Positions 52,202 to 61,305 of a stretch of DNA of 64,000 nt are shown piece by piece. The stretch is from Sphingopyxis sp. PAMC25046. GTDB lineage: Bacteria > Pseudomonadota > Alphaproteobacteria > Sphingomonadales > Sphingomonadaceae. The DNA lies in the NCBI RefSeq assembly GCF_004795895.1, contig NZ_CP039250.1:2232001-2296000 (forward strand). Reading direction: 5' to 3'. Under the pieces are notes generated by a model. It was not told the DNA's origin, did not search any database, and saw only the letters and a list, made by a program, of their open reading frames with translations. Position 1 is the stretch's first letter; the number at the start of each line of letters is the position of its first letter. Made by a program: the position numbers and the translations under genes.

Positions 52202-53784
52202 CAGGCCTCCCCTTCCCCTTCACCCTCGGGCAATTCGAGGCGCGGAAAGATCGGCACGGGTTGGCCGACTGCGAAGCCGCTCGCCACCAGCTTCGCGAAC
52301 CAGTCGGTGTCAGCTAGCGCCCCAAAATCACGCGCATCCTCGGCGATGCCCATCTGATCGAGTAGTTTGTCGGCGGCTGCAGGCACCACCGGACGGATCG
52401 CGATCGCGAGCGTGCGGACTGCCCGAAACAGCGTCATCAGTACCGCGCGCATGCGTTCGGGGTCGGTCTTGCGCAGCGCCCAGGGCGCCTGCGTATCGAC
52501 ATATTGGTTGCAGGCGAAGACGGCGCGGATCCAGTCTTCGATGCCCACCGAAAAGGCGAGCTGCTCGAATTCGCGCGGCAGGCGGACCGCCGCCATGTCG
52601 ACGAGTTCGGCCAGCAGGTCGATATCCTCCTCAGCCGGTGTATCGTCGTCCGAAAGTTTGCCATCCAAATTCTTGAAAATCATTGACAAGCTGCGCTGCG
52701 CGAGATTGCCGAAGCTGTTCGCAAGGTCGGCGTTCGCGGTGCGCACGATCGCTTCGGCCGAATAGCTGCCGTCCTGACCGAAGCTGACTTCGCGGAGCAA
52801 ATAATAACGTAGTGGATCGACGCCGAACCGGTCGGCGAGCGCCATCGGGTCCACGACGTTGCCGAGCGACTTCGACATCTTTTCCCCGCGATTGAGCAGG
52901 AAGCCGTGGCCGAACACCTGCTTCGGCAGCGGCAAATCCGCACTCATCAGGAAGGCCGGCCAGTAAACGGCATGAAAACGCACGATATCCTTGCCGATCA
53001 TATGGATGTTCGCTGGCCAGAATGTCCCGAAGTCGCTGGCGGGATCGGGATAGCCGAGCCCCGAGAGATAAGTGGTCAGCGCGTCGACCCATACATACAT
53101 TACATGTCCCGGCGATCCCGGTACCGGCACGCCCCAGTCGAAACTGGTGCGCGAGACGCTGAGATCCTTGAGTCCGCCTTCGACGAAGCGCAACACCTCG
53201 TTCAGCCGGCTTTCGGGCCGAATGAAATCAGGTTGCTCGCTGTAGAGCGCGAGCAACCGGTCCTGATAGTTCGACAGGCGGAAGAACCAGCTTTCCTCGA
53301 CGGTCCATTCGACCGGCGTCCCCTGCGGCGACAGACGCACGCCACCCTCCCCGTCCGAGAGCTCGCTTTCGTCGTAGAAAGCCTCGTCGCGAACTGAATA
53401 CCAGCCTTCATAGCGATCGAGATAGAGGTCACCCTTCGCCTCCATCGCTTTCCAGATCGCCTGCGACGCAGCATGATGCGCGGCGTCGGATGTGCGCATG
53501 AAATTGTCATAGCCGATATTCAGCTTGGCGTACATCTCACGGAAATATCCAGACATTTCATCGGCGAGATCGATCGTCGCGCGGCCTTGGTCGCGCGCCG
53601 TCTGGAACATCTTCAGCCCATGTTCGTCGGTGCCGGTGACGAGCCGCACGTCGCGGCCGCGCGCACGCTGGAAACGCGCCATGACATCGGTTGCAATCGC
53701 CTCATAGGCGTGGCCGATATGCGGGCGGCCGTTGGGATAGCTGATCGCGGTGGTGATGTAGAAAGGTTCGCTATTTTCGGACAT
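52201..53784 (-). CDS. metG: Methionyl-tRNA synthetase
   Basis: A 527-residue class I aminoacyl-tRNA synthetase charging tRNA-Met. YPNGRPHIGHAYEA holds the HIGH motif, and KMSKSLGN the KMSKS motif. There is no C-terminal dimerisation/EMAP domain, which is the short form typical of many alphaproteobacteria. It lies in a co-directional run after holB (38 bases) and overlaps tatD. Confidence 0.97.
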   Translation of the reverse strand: MSENSEPFYITTAISYPNGRPHIGHAYEAIATDVMARFQRARGRDVRLVTGTDEHGLKMFQTARDQGRATIDLADEMSGYFREMYAKLNIGYDNFMRTSDAAHHAASQAIWKAMEAKGDLYLDRYEGWYSVRDEAFYDESELSDGEGGVRLSPQGTPVEWTVEESWFFRLSNYQDRLLALYSEQPDFIRPESRLNEVLRFVEGGLKDLSVSRTSFDWGVPVPGSPGHVMYVWVDALTTYLSGLGYPDPASDFGTFWPANIHMIGKDIVRFHAVYWPAFLMSADLPLPKQVFGHGFLLNRGEKMSKSLGNVVDPMALADRFGVDPLRYYLLREVSFGQDGSYSAEAIVRTANADLANSFGNLAQRSLSMIFKNLDGKLSDDDTPAEEDIDLLAELVDMAAVRLPREFEQLAFSVGIEDWIRAVFACNQYVDTQAPWALRKTDPERMRAVLMTLFRAVRTLAIAIRPVVPAAADKLLDQMGIAEDARDFGALADTDWFAKLVASGFAVGQPVPIFPRLELPEGEGEGEA

Positions 53785-53822
53785 GCGCGCGCCTTAGCCG
53801 CTGGCGCGCGGAAGGGAAAGCG

Positions 53823-54812
53823 TCAGCGTGCCGCCCGCTCGGCCCGCGGTGCCAATTCGGCCAGACAGTTGCCGATCTCGAAACCGACCATCGCGCCGTC
53901 ATATGATCCGCGGATCGCATCGCGAACGGTGCGCTGAACGCGTTCCCACTGGGTGAGGATGGGTGCGATTTCGGCAATCGGGCGCTCGCGCGCGATACGC
54001 GAGAGCAGGCCCGGCACGATATCGATGACCAGTTCGAGACGCGCTCGATTGCTGGTGCCGCCGACCTCGCGCGCAAGCGCTTCGCGCAGCCGGTTCTCCG
54101 GATCGCCGCTCGCCGCGATCGCGAGCAACTTCTTTTCCATGACCGCGACATCGCTATCGACGAGTGCGAGGGCCTTGCCAGGAACGCCGCCCGATGCGGC
54201 AACGATCGCGCGGACCTCCTCCATCTCGATCATCGGGCGCAGATCGTGCAACCATGTTGTCATGACGTCACGCGCAACGGGCTGAAAACGAAGGGTTCTG
54301 CACCGCGAGCGGATCGTGGGTAGCAAGCGTCCGGGCGAGTGGCTGACAAGCAGGAAAAGGGTTTTTGCCGGGGGCTCCTCGAGCGTTTTCAGCAGCGCAT
54401 TGGCGCCGTCGGTCTCGAGGTCGTCGACCGCATCGACAATGATCACCCGCCACTCGCCGAGCGACAAGGACAGATGCAGGCGGCGGATCATCTGCCGAAC
54501 CTGTTCGATCGTGATATTCCGCGCGAGTTCCTTGGCCTTGTCCTTCGGCTGCCGCGCGAGGCGCAGGATTTCGGGGTGGTTCCCCGCGTCTACCAATCGT
54601 GCCGACGCATCGTCGCCGCGATCGTCGAGCGCGAGCGCCTGAGCTTCGCAGCTGCGCCCGTGGGTAACGAGAAAACGGGCGACACGCTCGGCAAAAGCCC
54701 CCTTCCCCATCCCCTGCGGCCCTGCGAGCAGCCAGGCATGATGGACGCGGCCGCCCTGCCACGCTTCGAGAAACGCCTTTTCGGCCTCCCGATGCCCGAT
54801 CATGACAGCCAT
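53823..54812 (-). CDS. holB: DNA polymerase III delta-prime subunit
   Basis: A 329-residue clamp-loader subunit: GHREAEKAFLEAW, HHAWLLAGPQGMGKGAFA (P-loop-like), IRRLHLSLSLGEWRVIIVDAVDDL, TDGANALLKTLEEPPAKTLFLLVSH (the conserved sensor segment), and SRCRTLRFQPV. Delta-prime works in the gamma complex that loads the beta sliding clamp. ATG 54812 overlaps the end of tmk by 13 bases; an in-frame ATG at 54803 is an alternative. The pair tmk-holB is a conserved arrangement. Confidence 0.93.
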   Translation of the reverse strand: MAVMIGHREAEKAFLEAWQGGRVHHAWLLAGPQGMGKGAFAERVARFLVTHGRSCEAQALALDDRGDDASARLVDAGNHPEILRLARQPKDKAKELARNITIEQVRQMIRRLHLSLSLGEWRVIIVDAVDDLETDGANALLKTLEEPPAKTLFLLVSHSPGRLLPTIRSRCRTLRFQPVARDVMTTWLHDLRPMIEMEEVRAIVAASGGVPGKALALVDSDVAVMEKKLLAIAASGDPENRLREALAREVGGTSNRARLELVIDIVPGLLSRIARERPIAEIAPILTQWERVQRTVRDAIRGSYDGAMVGFEIGNCLAELAPRAERAAR

Positions 54813-55423
54813 TCCGCAAGGTCCGCGAGGATCGCTTCCGTCACCTCTTCGGCGCGCCTGTCGGCGTCGATGATCTGCCAGCGTCCTGCTTCGGCCGCGG
54901 CCATTTCGACGAAGCGCGCGGCGAGGCGCGCCTGATAGTCGAGGGGCTTGTTCCCCATGCGGTCGCTGCCGCCACGCTCGACGAGGCGGCGCGCCGCCTC
55001 GTCCGGGCTGACCGTGAGCAGGAAGGTGCGGTCGGGCAACAGCCCTTCCGAACCGAAGCGGTGCAGCGCAAGCAGATCGGCGTCGGTGATCCCGCCGCCG
55101 CCGCCCTGATAGGCGCGGCTCGAATCGACGAAGCGGTCGCACAGCACCCAGGCCCCCCGAGCCAGTGCCGGACGGATCGTGCGCGCGACATGGTCGGCGC
55201 GCGCGGCGGCGAAGAGCAAAGCTTCGCTGCGCGCGTTCCATCGGTCGTCGCTGCCTTCCATCAACAGCGTACGGATCGCCTCGGCGCCGGGGCTGCCGCC
55301 GGGCTCGCGCGTCGCGACGACTTCGAGGCCCCGTTCTTCGAGGGCCGCCGCCAGCGCACCGATCTGCGTCGACTTGCCGACGCCCTCGCCGCCCTCCAGC
55401 GTGATGAAACGCCCGGAGGTCAC
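54800..55423 (-). CDS. tmk: Thymidylate kinase
   Basis: A 207-residue kinase converting dTMP to dTDP. P-loop LEGGEGVGKSTQ, TREPGGSPGAEAIR (substrate loop), the DRFVDSSRAYQGGG substrate-binding segment, and the LID element RLVERGGSDRMGN. It is followed by holB in the same operon; the upstream dac gene is 75 bases away. Confidence 0.97.
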   Translation of the reverse strand: MTSGRFITLEGGEGVGKSTQIGALAAALEERGLEVVATREPGGSPGAEAIRTLLMEGSDDRWNARSEALLFAAARADHVARTIRPALARGAWVLCDRFVDSSRAYQGGGGGITDADLLALHRFGSEGLLPDRTFLLTVSPDEAARRLVERGGSDRMGNKPLDYQARLAARFVEMAAAEAGRWQIIDADRRAEEVTEAILADLAEWLS

Positions 55424-55498
55424 TTCGCTAGCTCGCGAGGGATGAAAAGGGAAAGCGCGCCGTGCATGGACCGGCCGTAGCCCGACGGATCGGCTTTG

Positions 55499-56449
55499 TC
55501 ATCTCGCCGCGGCAGTGCTTGTCCGGCCTTTCGCCGCAACCGATGTGTTGGTGGGTGCAAAGCCCCAGTTCATTAGCCGTTCGGCTTCGTCGCGGCGCGC
55601 CTTTGCGCTGGACAGACCGGCCACGACCATGACCAGACGGCGCCCGTCACGCTTCGCCGAGCCGAGAAAGCAATAGCCGGCTTCCGACGTATGCCCCGTT
55701 TTGAGCCCGTCGGCGCCGGCGAAACGGCCCAGAATCGGATTGCGGTTCGCCTGGATGATCGGCTGGCCGTCGGGCGATATCCCGTGCTGGAATTTCGGCA
55801 TCGAGAAATAGCGGGCATAGGCATCGGGATGATCGCGGATCAGCCGACTGGCAAGCAGGACCAGATCGCCCGCGCTGACCTTGGTGATGCCGCCGTCGGG
55901 CCAGCCGCTCGCGGTGCCGAATCGGCTCGACGTCATGCCCATCTCTGCTGCCACCGCATTCATTCGCTTGACGAAAGCATCCTCGCTGCCGTCGATGCCC
56001 ACAGCAAGAACCGATGCCGCATCATTCCCGGAAACGGTGATCAATCCCTTGACAAGATCATCGACGGACACCTTTTCGCCTGCACGCAGGAACATGGTGG
56101 AGCCACCTCGACGTGCACTCCATTTCTTCCATGTCGCGTCTTCGACGGTGATGAGCTTGTCGCGTGATAATTTGCCCTTCTCGATCAGGTCGAGGATGAC
56201 ATAGGCGGTCATAACCTTTGCCATCGACGCGGGCGCAAAACGTTTTTCGGCTCCGCGCGAGAAGAGAATCCGTCCCGAATCCAGATCCTTGAGCATCACG
56301 ATGGGCGCGTCGGTTTCATAGGGCGCGCGGATGACCGGAGCGCTCTTCGGGCCGACCTCGCCAGCCGAGGTCGCCGGACTGGAAAGCGCGAGCGCCACAC
56401 CCGATAAGAGGATTGCGCCGGTTCGCAATGACAGGGAGGGCTTGTTCAT
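55499..56449 (-). CDS. D-alanyl-D-alanine carboxypeptidase (class C-type PBP)
   Basis: A 316-residue periplasmic low-molecular-weight penicillin-binding protein trimming the peptide stem of peptidoglycan. Signal peptide ends near PATSAG; catalytic motifs are SMAK (Ser75-x-x-Lys78), SGN (140-142) and KTG (250-252). The C-terminal domain that binds the membrane in DacA/DacC is short or missing, and no amphipathic anchor is obvious, so it resembles the DacD/PBP7-type short forms. Lies in the envelope block behind rlpA. Confidence 0.92.
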   Translation of the reverse strand: MNKPSLSLRTGAILLSGVALALSSPATSAGEVGPKSAPVIRAPYETDAPIVMLKDLDSGRILFSRGAEKRFAPASMAKVMTAYVILDLIEKGKLSRDKLITVEDATWKKWSARRGGSTMFLRAGEKVSVDDLVKGLITVSGNDAASVLAVGIDGSEDAFVKRMNAVAAEMGMTSSRFGTASGWPDGGITKVSAGDLVLLASRLIRDHPDAYARYFSMPKFQHGISPDGQPIIQANRNPILGRFAGADGLKTGHTSEAGYCFLGSAKRDGRRLVMVVAGLSSAKARRDEAERLMNWGFAPTNTSVAAKGRTSTAAAR

Positions 56450-56458
56450 ATCCCGCCG

Positions 56459-57439
56459 TCAGCGATCGCGTTGGATCAGGGCGTCGCCGAAACCTTTGGC
56501 TTTCGCCGTGGCAAGCGCGCTGCGGGCTTCGGCGTCACTGGCGAATGGCCCCATGCGCACGCGCCACAGCTTTCCGGCCTTGCTGACGTGTCCGCCGACC
56601 GATTTCGCGGCGGCATTGGCGCGGTGCTCGGTGCTGAAGGCTCCAACCTGCACGACGTAATTGCCGGTGGCAGCCGGTTTCGCGGCCTGCGCCGGTTTTG
56701 GGGTCGGCTCGACATTCGGCGCTGGCACCTTCGTGCCCGGGCTGTCGACGATGAAGCGGTCCTTGCCGGGCTTGCTGGTCGCCGATGCTGTCGCCGGACT
56801 GGCGGGTGCCGGCGCCGTCGCGGTCTTTGGCACCGGCAATTCCCTCACCTTGGCGCGGAGAATCGCCAGCAGCGATTGGGGCGTGGCGATGCGCTCGCGG
56901 ACCGACTGCCCGGCACGAAGCCGTGCGCGCTCGGCGGCGGGCGGGTTCGTGCGGCGCACGCGGACCGCGGTGACGCCGTCGGTAATGCCGAGTTGCTCCG
57001 CCGCGCCGCGCGACAGGTCGATCAGGCGGTCCGTGACCATCGGGCCACGGTCGTTGACGCGAACCAGGATCGTCCGCCCGGTGTCGAGCGCGGTCACTTC
57101 GACATAGCTTGGTAGCGGCAATGTCTTGTGCGCCGCGCTGATCGCCGCCGGATTGAAGCTTTCGCTGTTTGCGGTCGGCTTTCCGGCGAGTTCGTCGGCA
57201 TAGGAGCCCGCGTAGCCAACCTCGTCATAATCGGCGACATCGGTGGGCGTATAGGTCGCCCCGCCGATCTTGTAAGGCTCACCGATCACCACCGGCACAT
57301 CGGCGACGCCCGCTGTAGCAGTCGCGGGCGCCGGACTTGCCGTCGGCCCACTCTTGCGTTGACCATTAAAACTACCGCAACCGGATACCAGCAACGCCGT
57401 CCCGGCCATCAGGCCCCAGCCCCTAACGATCGATTTCAT
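56459..57439 (-). CDS. rlpA: RlpA-family septal-ring lipoprotein with SPOR domain
   Basis: A 326-residue outer-membrane lipoprotein: lipobox LLVSGC (Cys about residue 20), a DPBB domain (YADELAGKPTANSESFNP, ILVRVNDRGPMVTDRLIDLSRGAAEQLG), a Pro/Ala/Thr-rich linker and a C-terminal SPOR domain (YVVQVGAFSTEHRANAAAKSVGG). RlpA binds denuded septal glycan and in Pseudomonas is a lytic transglycosylase. Start 57439 gives the signal/lipobox; it overlaps mltB by 17 bases. Confidence 0.92.
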   Translation of the reverse strand: MKSIVRGWGLMAGTALLVSGCGSFNGQRKSGPTASPAPATATAGVADVPVVIGEPYKIGGATYTPTDVADYDEVGYAGSYADELAGKPTANSESFNPAAISAAHKTLPLPSYVEVTALDTGRTILVRVNDRGPMVTDRLIDLSRGAAEQLGITDGVTAVRVRRTNPPAAERARLRAGQSVRERIATPQSLLAILRAKVRELPVPKTATAPAPASPATASATSKPGKDRFIVDSPGTKVPAPNVEPTPKPAQAAKPAATGNYVVQVGAFSTEHRANAAAKSVGGHVSKAGKLWRVRMGPFASDAEARSALATAKAKGFGDALIQRDR

Positions 57440-58487
57440 CCGCCAGCAACCCCACAGACAATGCGTAAAAATTGGAACAATTATAGTCCAATATCGCACG
57501 ATAGTTACCGGTCAGCAAATATGCCGTCCGGCCGGGGCCATCGGGTTCGAGCAAAGTCGCCTGCACATTGCCGTCGGGCCAGCGCCCGCTCAGCGGCTGG
57601 ATGCCCGCCGCGCGCCATTCGGCCATTGAGCGCCAGCGACTGTGACGGTCGAAAACGCGCGGGCAGCGGGTCGGAGCCAGGCGATTGGCGACCGCGCCGC
57701 GATTGAAGCTCGCAGGGACGGTGACCGCTACCCCCCACGGTTGCCCGGCGCGCCAGCCGGCATTGCGGAGATAGGAGCCGATCGATTCGATCGCATCGGC
57801 TTCGCTCGACCAGATCTGCGCGACGCCGTCGCCGTCGCCGTCTTCGGCGACGCGCAGATAGACCGACGGCAGGAACTGGGGATAACCGAAGGCACCCGCC
57901 CAGCTGCCCTTTAACGCGCTGCGCGGCACGCCGCGTTCGACCATCACCATCGTCGCGATCAGCTCGGGTTCGAACAGGCTGCGGCGGCGCCCCTCATAAG
58001 CCAATGTGGCGAGCGCCTCGGGCAGGTCGAAATTGCCTGTGACCTGGCCATAGGCGGTTTCGTGGCCGTAAATGGCGATCATGATACTCGTCGGAACGCC
58101 GGTGCGCTGCTCGATGCGCGAAAGCAGCGGCAGCAACCGGTCATGGACGCGGCGTCCGCCGCCGATGCGCGCGGCATCGACATGCTTCACCCGATAAGGT
58201 GCAAAGGCCGGAATCGGCGTATTCGGACTCGGCGGGCTGCCGAGATTGTCGCGATCGAGCGCAACGACGCGGGCATTGTAGCGCAGCCCTGCCGTGACGC
58301 GGTCGAAGGTCGTGCGCGAGACGCCGCGCGCCTGCGCCTTGGGCCATAGCGACTGAACATAGGTGTCGAAGCCGGCGTCGCCGCTCTGCGCATGAAGCGG
58401 CGCTGAAGCGGTGAGCATCCATGCCGACAGGAAGGCGGCCGCGATTCCGAAAAGGCGCCCGGTTCTGAAACGAATAGCGTGCATCAT
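57423..58487 (-). CDS. mltB: MltB-family lytic murein transglycosylase
   Basis: A 354-residue exported peptidoglycan lytic transglycosylase. Signal segment LFGIAAAFLSAWMLTASAPLHA; the catalytic Glu sits in IYGHETAYGQVTG near residue 140; FGYPQFLPSVYLRVAEDGDGDG and IGSYLRNAGW are further MltB features. It cleaves the glycan to 1,6-anhydro products. It ends with YRAILDYNCSNFYALSVGLLAD. The exact start (58487 or 58484) is open, and neither changes the signal peptide much. Confidence 0.91.
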   Translation of the reverse strand: MMHAIRFRTGRLFGIAAAFLSAWMLTASAPLHAQSGDAGFDTYVQSLWPKAQARGVSRTTFDRVTAGLRYNARVVALDRDNLGSPPSPNTPIPAFAPYRVKHVDAARIGGGRRVHDRLLPLLSRIEQRTGVPTSIMIAIYGHETAYGQVTGNFDLPEALATLAYEGRRRSLFEPELIATMVMVERGVPRSALKGSWAGAFGYPQFLPSVYLRVAEDGDGDGVAQIWSSEADAIESIGSYLRNAGWRAGQPWGVAVTVPASFNRGAVANRLAPTRCPRVFDRHSRWRSMAEWRAAGIQPLSGRWPDGNVQATLLEPDGPGRTAYLLTGNYRAILDYNCSNFYALSVGLLADEIDR

Positions 58488-58631
58488 GTCCCCACCCATA
58501 AGCGACGTCTCGCACAGATGCGAGCCGCTTGGCTAGGTCGCGGCGGGACGAGGCGAGTCATTCGTGCGATGGGTCGAGCGGGCAAGGTTTCGCTTGCCGC
58601 CGGGCGCCCGCGCGCTATGGCGACGGCACAA

Positions 58632-58721
58632 GGACAGGTGGCCGAGTGGTTTAAGGCAGCGGTCTTGAAAACCGCCGTGGGTGCAAGCTCACCGTGGGTT
58701 CGAATCCCACCCTGTCCGCCA
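58632..58721 (+). tRNA. tRNA-Ser (anticodon UGA)
   Basis: Acceptor arms GGACAGG (58632-58638) and CCTGTCC (58711-58717), G73 and an encoded CCA (58719-58721). The anticodon stem GCGGT/ACCGC holds CTTGAAA, anticodon UGA. The long variable arm and GGGTTCGAATCCC T-arm confirm class II. An integrase gene follows at 132 bases, so this gene is the likely attachment site of the downstream island. Confidence 0.96.
58698..58721 (+). other. Probable attachment site (attL) at the tRNA-Ser 3' end
   Basis: P4-type integrases commonly recombine in the T-arm/3' end of a tRNA gene and leave the gene intact. The 3' end from GTTCGAATC to CCA is the expected core. A second copy was not found up to 64000, so the right end should lie outside the window. 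Confidence 0.4.
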
Positions 58722-58852
58722 GGTTTCAATCCCACTCTTTCCCGAACCGTTTCCGAAACCCCAGCTTAGCTGCGGGTTTGAGATGCGATTCGTATCCCTG
58801 TGCGTCCCACATGATCCAGGCCGACATTTTTGCCAATGTGGGAACAAATTTT

Positions 58853-60016
58853 ATGATCAGAGGGATGAAAAGCACTTCGAACGGGCTGTCGCAGCCCAAG
58901 GAAAAACAGCGGCGCGTGAGTCTCGGCGACGGCCTCATGCGCCTCGAACGGCCAGGAGGCACCAGCAGCTGGGTGTGCCGGGTCCAGAGCGACGGCGTGC
59001 GCCGCGACTTCGGCCTTGGCAGTTGCCAGAAGGTCAGTCTGGCGCAGGCGCGCGAGATGACGCAGGAAATTCGCAGTCAGATCGAGACGGGCGTTGACCC
59101 GCACGTTGAGCGGCGCAAGCGACGGGCCGTGCCGACCTTCAAGGACGCCGCCGTCACAACCTACGAGATACACTCAAAGACATGGCGCAATGGCAAGCAT
59201 CACGCACAATGGATGCGAACGATGGAGCTTTATGCCTTTCCGCACATCGGCAAGTTCAAGGTCGATCAAATTACCGGCCCGATGATCCGCGACTTGCTCG
59301 CGGAAATCTGGCTGGCCAAGCCCGAGACGGCGCGCCGCGTCCGGCAGCGGATCGGCGCCGTCCTCGATTGGGCGTACGCATCGGGGTATCGCGAGACCGA
59401 TGCCCCGATGCGTGCCATCACGAAAGGCCTGCCCCGCCAGCCCCGCCGCGACAACCACTTTGCGGCGATGCCCTATGAAGATGTGCCGGCCTTCATACAG
59501 CGCCTGCGCGAGCGGGAATCGTTCAGCCGCCTCGCGCTCGAGTTTGCCATTTTCACCGCCGCCCGGTCGGGAGAGGTTCGCGGCGCCACATGGAGCGAGT
59601 TCGATCTGGAAAAGGGCCTGTGGAAGCTCTCCAAGGACCGGATGAAAGCCTATCGGGAGCATGTGGTTCCCCTCACCCGCCGCCCGCTGCGCATCGTCGA
59701 GCGGTGCGCGCGGTTGCGGATTAAGGGCTGCGACCTTGTCTTTCCCGGCATGCGGCGCAATCGCCCCCTGTCCGATCAGACGCTGACCAAGCTGCTCAGG
59801 GAAATGGGCGAGCCATACACTGCCCATGGGTTCCGCTCGTCGTTCCGGGATTGGGTGAGCGAGGAAACGAACCACCCGAGCGACGTCGCCGAAGCCGCCC
59901 TTGCGCATACCGTCGCAAACAAGGTCGAGGCCGCCTATCGGCGCGGCAACCTCCTCGAAAAGCGCCGCCTTATGATGGAGGATTGGGCGAACTATTGCGA
60001 CGGGAGGAAGCGATGA
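58853..60016 (+). CDS. Tyrosine-family site-specific integrase (P4 type)
   Basis: A 387-residue recombinase. N-terminal DUF4102-like arm-binding segment (GLMRLERPGGTSSWVCRV, FGLGSCQKVSLAQAREM), a SAM-like core-binding domain (FPHIGKFKVDQITGPMIRDLLAEI), and a catalytic domain with Arg in TAARSGEVRGATW, HGFRSSFRDW (His-x-x-Arg) and the final ALAHTVANKVEAAYRRGN with the His and catalytic Tyr. Complete active-site set. ATG 58853 (GGGAA upstream) is preferred; ATG 58865 is possible. The direction, pointing away from the tRNA-Ser, is normal for such islands. Confidence 0.93.
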   Translation: MIRGMKSTSNGLSQPKEKQRRVSLGDGLMRLERPGGTSSWVCRVQSDGVRRDFGLGSCQKVSLAQAREMTQEIRSQIETGVDPHVERRKRRAVPTFKDAAVTTYEIHSKTWRNGKHHAQWMRTMELYAFPHIGKFKVDQITGPMIRDLLAEIWLAKPETARRVRQRIGAVLDWAYASGYRETDAPMRAITKGLPRQPRRDNHFAAMPYEDVPAFIQRLRERESFSRLALEFAIFTAARSGEVRGATWSEFDLEKGLWKLSKDRMKAYREHVVPLTRRPLRIVERCARLRIKGCDLVFPGMRRNRPLSDQTLTKLLREMGEPYTAHGFRSSFRDWVSEETNHPSDVAEAALAHTVANKVEAAYRRGNLLEKRRLMMEDWANYCDGRKR

Positions 60017-60261
60017 GCCGCTACACCCGCGCGCGGCGCCACCTGCTCCGCCAATATGAGCGCGCCGTCGATCGGATCGACGAGGAGGATCGCGCGATCT
60101 TTCTCGGTCACCGCGTCGAGGAGCTTAGCTATCGCCAGCTTGCCGAGCGCCATGGCGTCAGCATAACGGAAGTCGAGGACGCGATGATACGCAGTTTGCG
60201 GGTCATCGCCCATTCGGTCGACAGGAAGAACCGCAGGTGGTGGCAATTCTGGGGACGATAG
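60013..60261 (+). CDS. Small sigma-70-region-4-like DNA-binding protein
   Basis: An 82-residue protein: IDEEDRAIFLGHRVEELSYRQLAERHGVSITEVEDAMIRSLRVIA has the two-helix pattern of sigma region 4, including a helix-turn-helix at SYRQLAERHGVSITEVEDAM. No region 2 is present, so it is a regulator rather than a full sigma factor. The ATG overlaps the integrase stop (ATGA), so it is translated with the integrase and may control the island. I do not know a named family member. Confidence 0.7.
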   Translation: MSRYTRARRHLLRQYERAVDRIDEEDRAIFLGHRVEELSYRQLAERHGVSITEVEDAMIRSLRVIAHSVDRKNRRWWQFWGR

Positions 60262-60313
60262 AGCCGCCTAGACCTTGCCAATCAGCCGCCACGCCGACAG
60301 GGTGCCGCCAGCA

Positions 60314-61243
60314 ATGAAAACCGACCTCGATCATCTTCCCGCCAACAAGCAGCGCGAGCTCGAACGCGTCAAAGCAATCGTCTTCGAAGAATTCGAAGAC
60401 GCCATCGCGCTCGGTACGATGGGCTGGAAGAAGAAGGGCCGGATCGACAAGATCATCCTCTATGGCAGCTATGCGCGCGGCGGCTGGGTCGATGAGCCGC
60501 ACACCGCCAAGGGCTACCGCTCGGACTTCGATCTGCTGATCATCGTCAACGACAAGCGGCTCACCGAGAAGGTCGACTTCTGGGGCAAGCTGGAAGACCG
60601 GCTCATTCGCGAACTCGCGATCGACAAGACCCTCAAGACGCCGGTCAACTTCATCGTTCACACCCTGCAGGAGGTGAACGACGGGCTGGCCCACGGCCGC
60701 TATTTCTTCATGGACGTCGCGCGCGACGGGATCGCGCTCTACGAGTATGACGACAAACCGCTTCACAAACCCAAGCCCAAGACGCCCGAGCAGGCGCTCG
60801 CGATGGCGCGGGAGTATTTCGACGAATGGATGCCCAGTGCTTCCGACTTCTACGATGGGCACGTAGATGCGAAGGCGCGGGGAAAATTGAAGAAGGCCGT
60901 TTTCGATCTGCATCAGTCAGCGGAGCGCATGTACCACTGCGTCCTTTTGGTTTGCACCTTCTACACGCCGCACGTCCACAATCTCGCCTTCCTGCGCACA
61001 CAGGCTGAGCGCATCGACATGCGGCTGGTCGATGTGTGGCCGCGCGAGCGCCGCGAGGACCGGGCGCGGTTTGAGAAGCTGAAAGAGGCTTACGTGAAGG
61101 CCCGCTATTCGAAGCATTACCGCATCACCGAAGAAGAGCTGACGTGGCTCGGCGGCTGCGTCGAGGAGCTCGGTCGTGCCGTTCACGCAATCTGCTCGGA
61201 GCGGATCGCCGCTCTCGAAGCAAGCGCTTCAACTCGCCCCTAA
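60314..61243 (+). CDS. Nucleotidyltransferase-HEPN fusion protein
   Basis: A 309-residue protein combining a minimal nucleotidyltransferase (IILYGSYARGGW with Gly51-Ser52, then YRSDFDLLIIV with Asp71 and Asp73) and a C-terminal HEPN domain (VFDLHQSAERMYHCVLLV, HNLAFL, KARYSKHYRITEEEL). The third acidic residue of the transferase is not clear: KTPVNFIVHTL has Asn where Asp is usual, so activity may be altered. No RxxxxH-type RNase motif stands out in the HEPN part. MNT and HEPN are often a two-gene toxin/antitoxin or signalling unit; here both are fused. ATG 60314. Confidence 0.8.
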   Translation: MKTDLDHLPANKQRELERVKAIVFEEFEDAIALGTMGWKKKGRIDKIILYGSYARGGWVDEPHTAKGYRSDFDLLIIVNDKRLTEKVDFWGKLEDRLIRELAIDKTLKTPVNFIVHTLQEVNDGLAHGRYFFMDVARDGIALYEYDDKPLHKPKPKTPEQALAMAREYFDEWMPSASDFYDGHVDAKARGKLKKAVFDLHQSAERMYHCVLLVCTFYTPHVHNLAFLRTQAERIDMRLVDVWPRERREDRARFEKLKEAYVKARYSKHYRITEEELTWLGGCVEELGRAVHAICSERIAALEASASTRP

Positions 61244-61249
61244 TTATCC

Positions 61250-61305
61250 AATGCCATACAAAAAGCTCGTGACTTCGCGCGGTTTCGCGCGCTGGGTATG
61301 GCATT
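61250..61305 (+). terminator. Inverted repeat with T-run after the nucleotidyltransferase-HEPN gene
   Basis: AATGCCATAC (61250-61259) pairs with GTATGGCATT (61296-61305), followed by TTT; the loop holds a second GCGCG/CGCGC stem. It starts 7 bases after the stop, so it probably terminates that gene. GCCATAC also recurs at 61315-61321. The rest of 61322-61458 has no gene. Confidence 0.5.
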
